Under the pieces are notes generated by a model. That model did no database searches, was not told where the DNA came from, and saw nothing but the letters and a program-made list of their open reading frames with translations. This document shows positions 62,142 through 64,000 of a stretch of DNA of 64,000 bases, piece after piece. The stretch comes from Micromonospora arborensis (GTDB taxonomy: Bacteria; Actinomycetota; Actinomycetes; Mycobacteriales; Micromonosporaceae). The DNA lies in contig NZ_PYBV01000005.1 in the NCBI RefSeq assembly GCF_003205615.1, positions 53,337-117,336 of the forward strand, written 5' to 3'. The stretch's first letter is position 1, and each line of letters begins with the position of its first letter. The position numbers were made by a program, and so were the translations under genes.

Positions 62142-63020
62142 TCACGCGTCGGCGGCGGGCTTCAGCACGTCGAGGCACCACTGGTGGAAGGTGGTCCGCG
62201 TGCTCCACTCGGGGATCCGGACCACTCCGTTGTCCAGGCCCTCGTTCTTGGCCACGGCCATGTCGAGCATGCCCTGCGCCATGGCCTCGGAGAGGCCGGC
62301 CCGCAGCATGTTCTCCTTGAAGGCTTTGCCGGGGACCTGCTGGTAGCGGACGGGACGGCCGAGCACGTCGGCAATGATGGCGGCCATCTCGTTCTGGGTG
62401 AGGTCCGCCGGGCCGAGGACGGGCACATCCTCGAAGCCGGTCCACGTGTCGTCGCGCAGCAGGCGGGCGGCCACCGCGGCGACGTCCCTGGTGGCGATCG
62501 TGGGCGCGGACAGGTCCGGCACGATGGGGCCGTACAGGACGCCCTGCTGGGTGATCGGAGTGAGCTGCCGCAGCGTGTTGTCCATGAAGGACGGCAGGGT
62601 CAAGGCCCGGTACGGCACGCCGGTCGCGGCGATCAGGTCGTCCATCGCGAGCGTCGCGGTGACGTGCCCGGCCCGCCCGGCCACCGACGTGCCGCGGCCC
62701 AGCGCCGAGATGCCGACCACGCGCGGGACGGCGGCCAACGCGTCGAGCACCGGGCGGGTGAAGCCGGAGTAGGCCTCGTCCGGGCTCGCCGACCGCGGGT
62801 CAGCCGGCACCAGCCAGAAGACGGCAGCGGCGCCGGCGAACGCCTCGGTCACGACGGCCGGGTCGCCGTGCGAACCCCGGACGATCTCGACCCGCTCGAC
62901 GACGTCCGGTGTCAGCCGCGCGGGGTCACGGGCCACCACCCGCACGGGCGTGCCGGCCTCGAGCAGATCCTGGACCAGCCGGCCGCCGATGTGGCCGGTG
63001 GGAGCGGTCACCACAATCAT
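62142..63020 (-). CDS. NmrA-like NAD(P)-binding oxidoreductase
   Basis: A 292-residue atypical short-chain dehydrogenase. The N-terminal MIVVTAPTGHIGGRLVQDLL carries the glycine-rich nucleotide-binding loop; VRVVARDPARL, AVFWLVPADPRS and the later LPSFMDNTLRQLTPITQQGV and RDVAAVAARLL segments fit the NmrA/HSCARG group, which act as redox sensors or quinone reductases. GGGAGG lies before the ATG. Divergent from a LysR gene that probably controls it. Confidence 0.9.
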   Translation of the reverse strand: MIVVTAPTGHIGGRLVQDLLEAGTPVRVVARDPARLTPDVVERVEIVRGSHGDPAVVTEAFAGAAAVFWLVPADPRSASPDEAYSGFTRPVLDALAAVPRVVGISALGRGTSVAGRAGHVTATLAMDDLIAATGVPYRALTLPSFMDNTLRQLTPITQQGVLYGPIVPDLSAPTIATRDVAAVAARLLRDDTWTGFEDVPVLGPADLTQNEMAAIIADVLGRPVRYQQVPGKAFKENMLRAGLSEAMAQGMLDMAVAKNEGLDNGVVRIPEWSTRTTFHQWCLDVLKPAADA

Positions 63021-63108
63021 GGCTTTCCTCCCTGTTCGTTGGGGAAACTGACGTCTGTAGTCAACGCGGATCGACCGCGGAGCGGAAAGACCGTCTCCCT
63101 CTGGATTG

Positions 63109-63123
63109 ATACCGTGCTGGTAT
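63109..63123. promoter_or_regulatory. Possible LysR binding half-sites over the lysR start
   Basis: ATACCGTGCTGGTAT: arms ATACC/GGTAT around a 5-base centre, overlapping the LysR start codon region. Consistent with autoregulation, but short. Confidence 0.35.
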
Positions 63124-63979
63124 GAGTGATCTGGAGACGCGGCAGCTCCGCTACTTCGTGGCGGTCGCCGAGGAGCGGCACTTCAGCCGGGCCGCCGAGC
63201 GGCTCGGCATGGCCCAGCCGCCGCTGTCGCGCGCCATCCGCGATCTGGAGCGGCAGCTCGGCGTGCAGCTACTGATCCGCACCACGCGGCAGGTGGCGCT
63301 GACCCCGGCCGGCGAGACCCTGCTGGCCGACGCCAAGGTGGCGCTGGACGCGATCGGCGCCGCCCAGCGCCGGGCCCGCCGGGCCGGGCAGGAGACGCCG
63401 GCCCTGCGGCTGGCGCTCAAGGCCGACTACGACGGGGGGCTGCTGCCGCTGATCCTCGACGCGTACGACGTCATGCCGGTCGAGCTGCTGCTCGGCGGAT
63501 ACGGCGAGCAGGTGCCGGCGCTGCGCGACGGGCGTGCCGACGTAGCACTGATACCGGCGCTCGGCGACGAGGACGGGCTGGACAGCGAGCTGCTGCTGAC
63601 CGGGCCGAGCATGGTGGCGCTACCGGCTACCGACCCGCTGGCCGCGCGGACGACCATCCGGCTGGCCGACCTGGCCGGCCGGCGGCTCCCGGACGTGTCG
63701 CCGGCCGAGCGGGGCCGCATGGCGGGCAGCCGGCGACCGCTGGACCTCGCGCAGATCTTCAACCTGGTCGAAGTGGGCACCGCCGTGTGGTTCCTGCCGG
63801 AGTGGGTGGCTCTGCGGTACTCCCGGCCGGGCACCGCCTTCCGCCCCGTGCCGGAGCTCGAACCGGTGACGCTGAAGGTGGCCTGGCCGGCCGAGTCACG
63901 CTCGCCCGCAGTCGCGGCCTTCGTGCGCGTGGCCCGGCGGATCGCCGAGGCGCCCCAGAAGCAGCTGCTCCGCGGCTAA
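63122..63979 (+). CDS. LysR-family transcriptional regulator
   Basis: A 285-residue LysR protein. Residues about 5-65 are the winged HTH (LRYFVAVAEERHFSRAAERL, GMAQPPLSRAIRDLERQLGV, RQVALTPAGETLL); the rest is the ligand-binding domain (ALRLALKADYDGGLLPLIL, LLLGGYGEQVPALRDGRADV). LysR proteins commonly activate the divergent gene, here the NmrA-like oxidoreductase 101 bases away. ATG 63122 has no obvious ribosome site, as often in leaderless actinobacterial regulators. Confidence 0.93.
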   Translation: MSDLETRQLRYFVAVAEERHFSRAAERLGMAQPPLSRAIRDLERQLGVQLLIRTTRQVALTPAGETLLADAKVALDAIGAAQRRARRAGQETPALRLALKADYDGGLLPLILDAYDVMPVELLLGGYGEQVPALRDGRADVALIPALGDEDGLDSELLLTGPSMVALPATDPLAARTTIRLADLAGRRLPDVSPAERGRMAGSRRPLDLAQIFNLVEVGTAVWFLPEWVALRYSRPGTAFRPVPELEPVTLKVAWPAESRSPAVAAFVRVARRIAEAPQKQLLRG

Positions 63980-64000
63980 CGACGCCCACCTGCTCCGCAG

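Overview
The window is very GC-rich DNA with strong G/C preference at third codon positions, many GTG starts, several short translational overlaps (ATGA or GTGA), two-component and ECF-sigma regulators, F420-type enzymes and many secreted glycoside-active proteins. This points to a filamentous actinomycete; a Micromonosporaceae host (Micromonospora or Actinoplanes-like) is my best guess, inferred from style only. I saw no tRNA, rRNA, CRISPR array, insertion sequence or replication origin.

Layout. (1) 1-4.03 kb: two TMD-NBD ABC transporter genes (the first cut by the window edge) face two orphan NarL/LuxR-type regulators, one without a phospho-acceptor Asp. This resembles the ramAB/ramR end of a class III (SapB-like) lanthipeptide locus whose synthetase and precursor would lie left of the window. 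(2) 4.2-20.6 kb: an accessory stretch with a Pro/Ala-rich secreted protein, a RibD/DHFR-like reductase, an ECF sigma factor with a SnoaL-like tail coupled to an MFS exporter, two matching 19-bp operators in a divergent promoter, a Ser/Thr kinase, a NarL-type two-component system next to a membrane protein, an AbiEii-like nucleotidyltransferase, and small stand-alone enzymes (F420 reductase, GNAT, NUDIX, NADAR, DinB). (3) 20.8-30.2 kb: a LAL (large ATP-binding LuxR) regulator, an unreported-looking 53-codon ORF, and a 2062-residue secreted subtilase with a duplicated accessory module. (4) 30.5-44.3 kb: hypothetical proteins, a SUMF1-like protein, an internally deleted copy of the AbiEii-like gene, a DUF418 protein, a tiny aromatic secreted protein, and a cellulose-responsive pair: a secreted PQQ-type sugar dehydrogenase and an AA10 lytic polysaccharide monooxygenase, each preceded by the identical CebR-type box. 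Then APH, a GNAT fragment, membrane proteins and an HTH/hydrolase operon with tandem operators.

(5) 44.4-58.6 kb: a coherent catabolic island: RpiR regulator and ornithine aminotransferase-like enzyme leftwards; C45 amidohydrolase, complete oligopeptide-type ABC importer, alpha/beta hydrolase and NAD-isocitrate-type dehydrogenase rightwards; SGNH hydrolase and GntR regulator leftwards; and a dedicated aconitase rightwards. Both divergent promoters hold clear inverted repeats. The enzymes could import and split an amide-linked compound and oxidise a tricarboxylate part to 2-oxoglutarate, the amino acceptor of the transaminase. (6) 59.0-62.0 kb: secreted GH43-AbfB and GH5-CBM13 enzymes behind a LacI-type operator. 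(7) 62.1-64.0 kb: a divergent NmrA-like oxidoreductase and LysR regulator.

In regulatory terms the window is rich in short palindromes in divergent promoters; five separate operator types are recorded as features.
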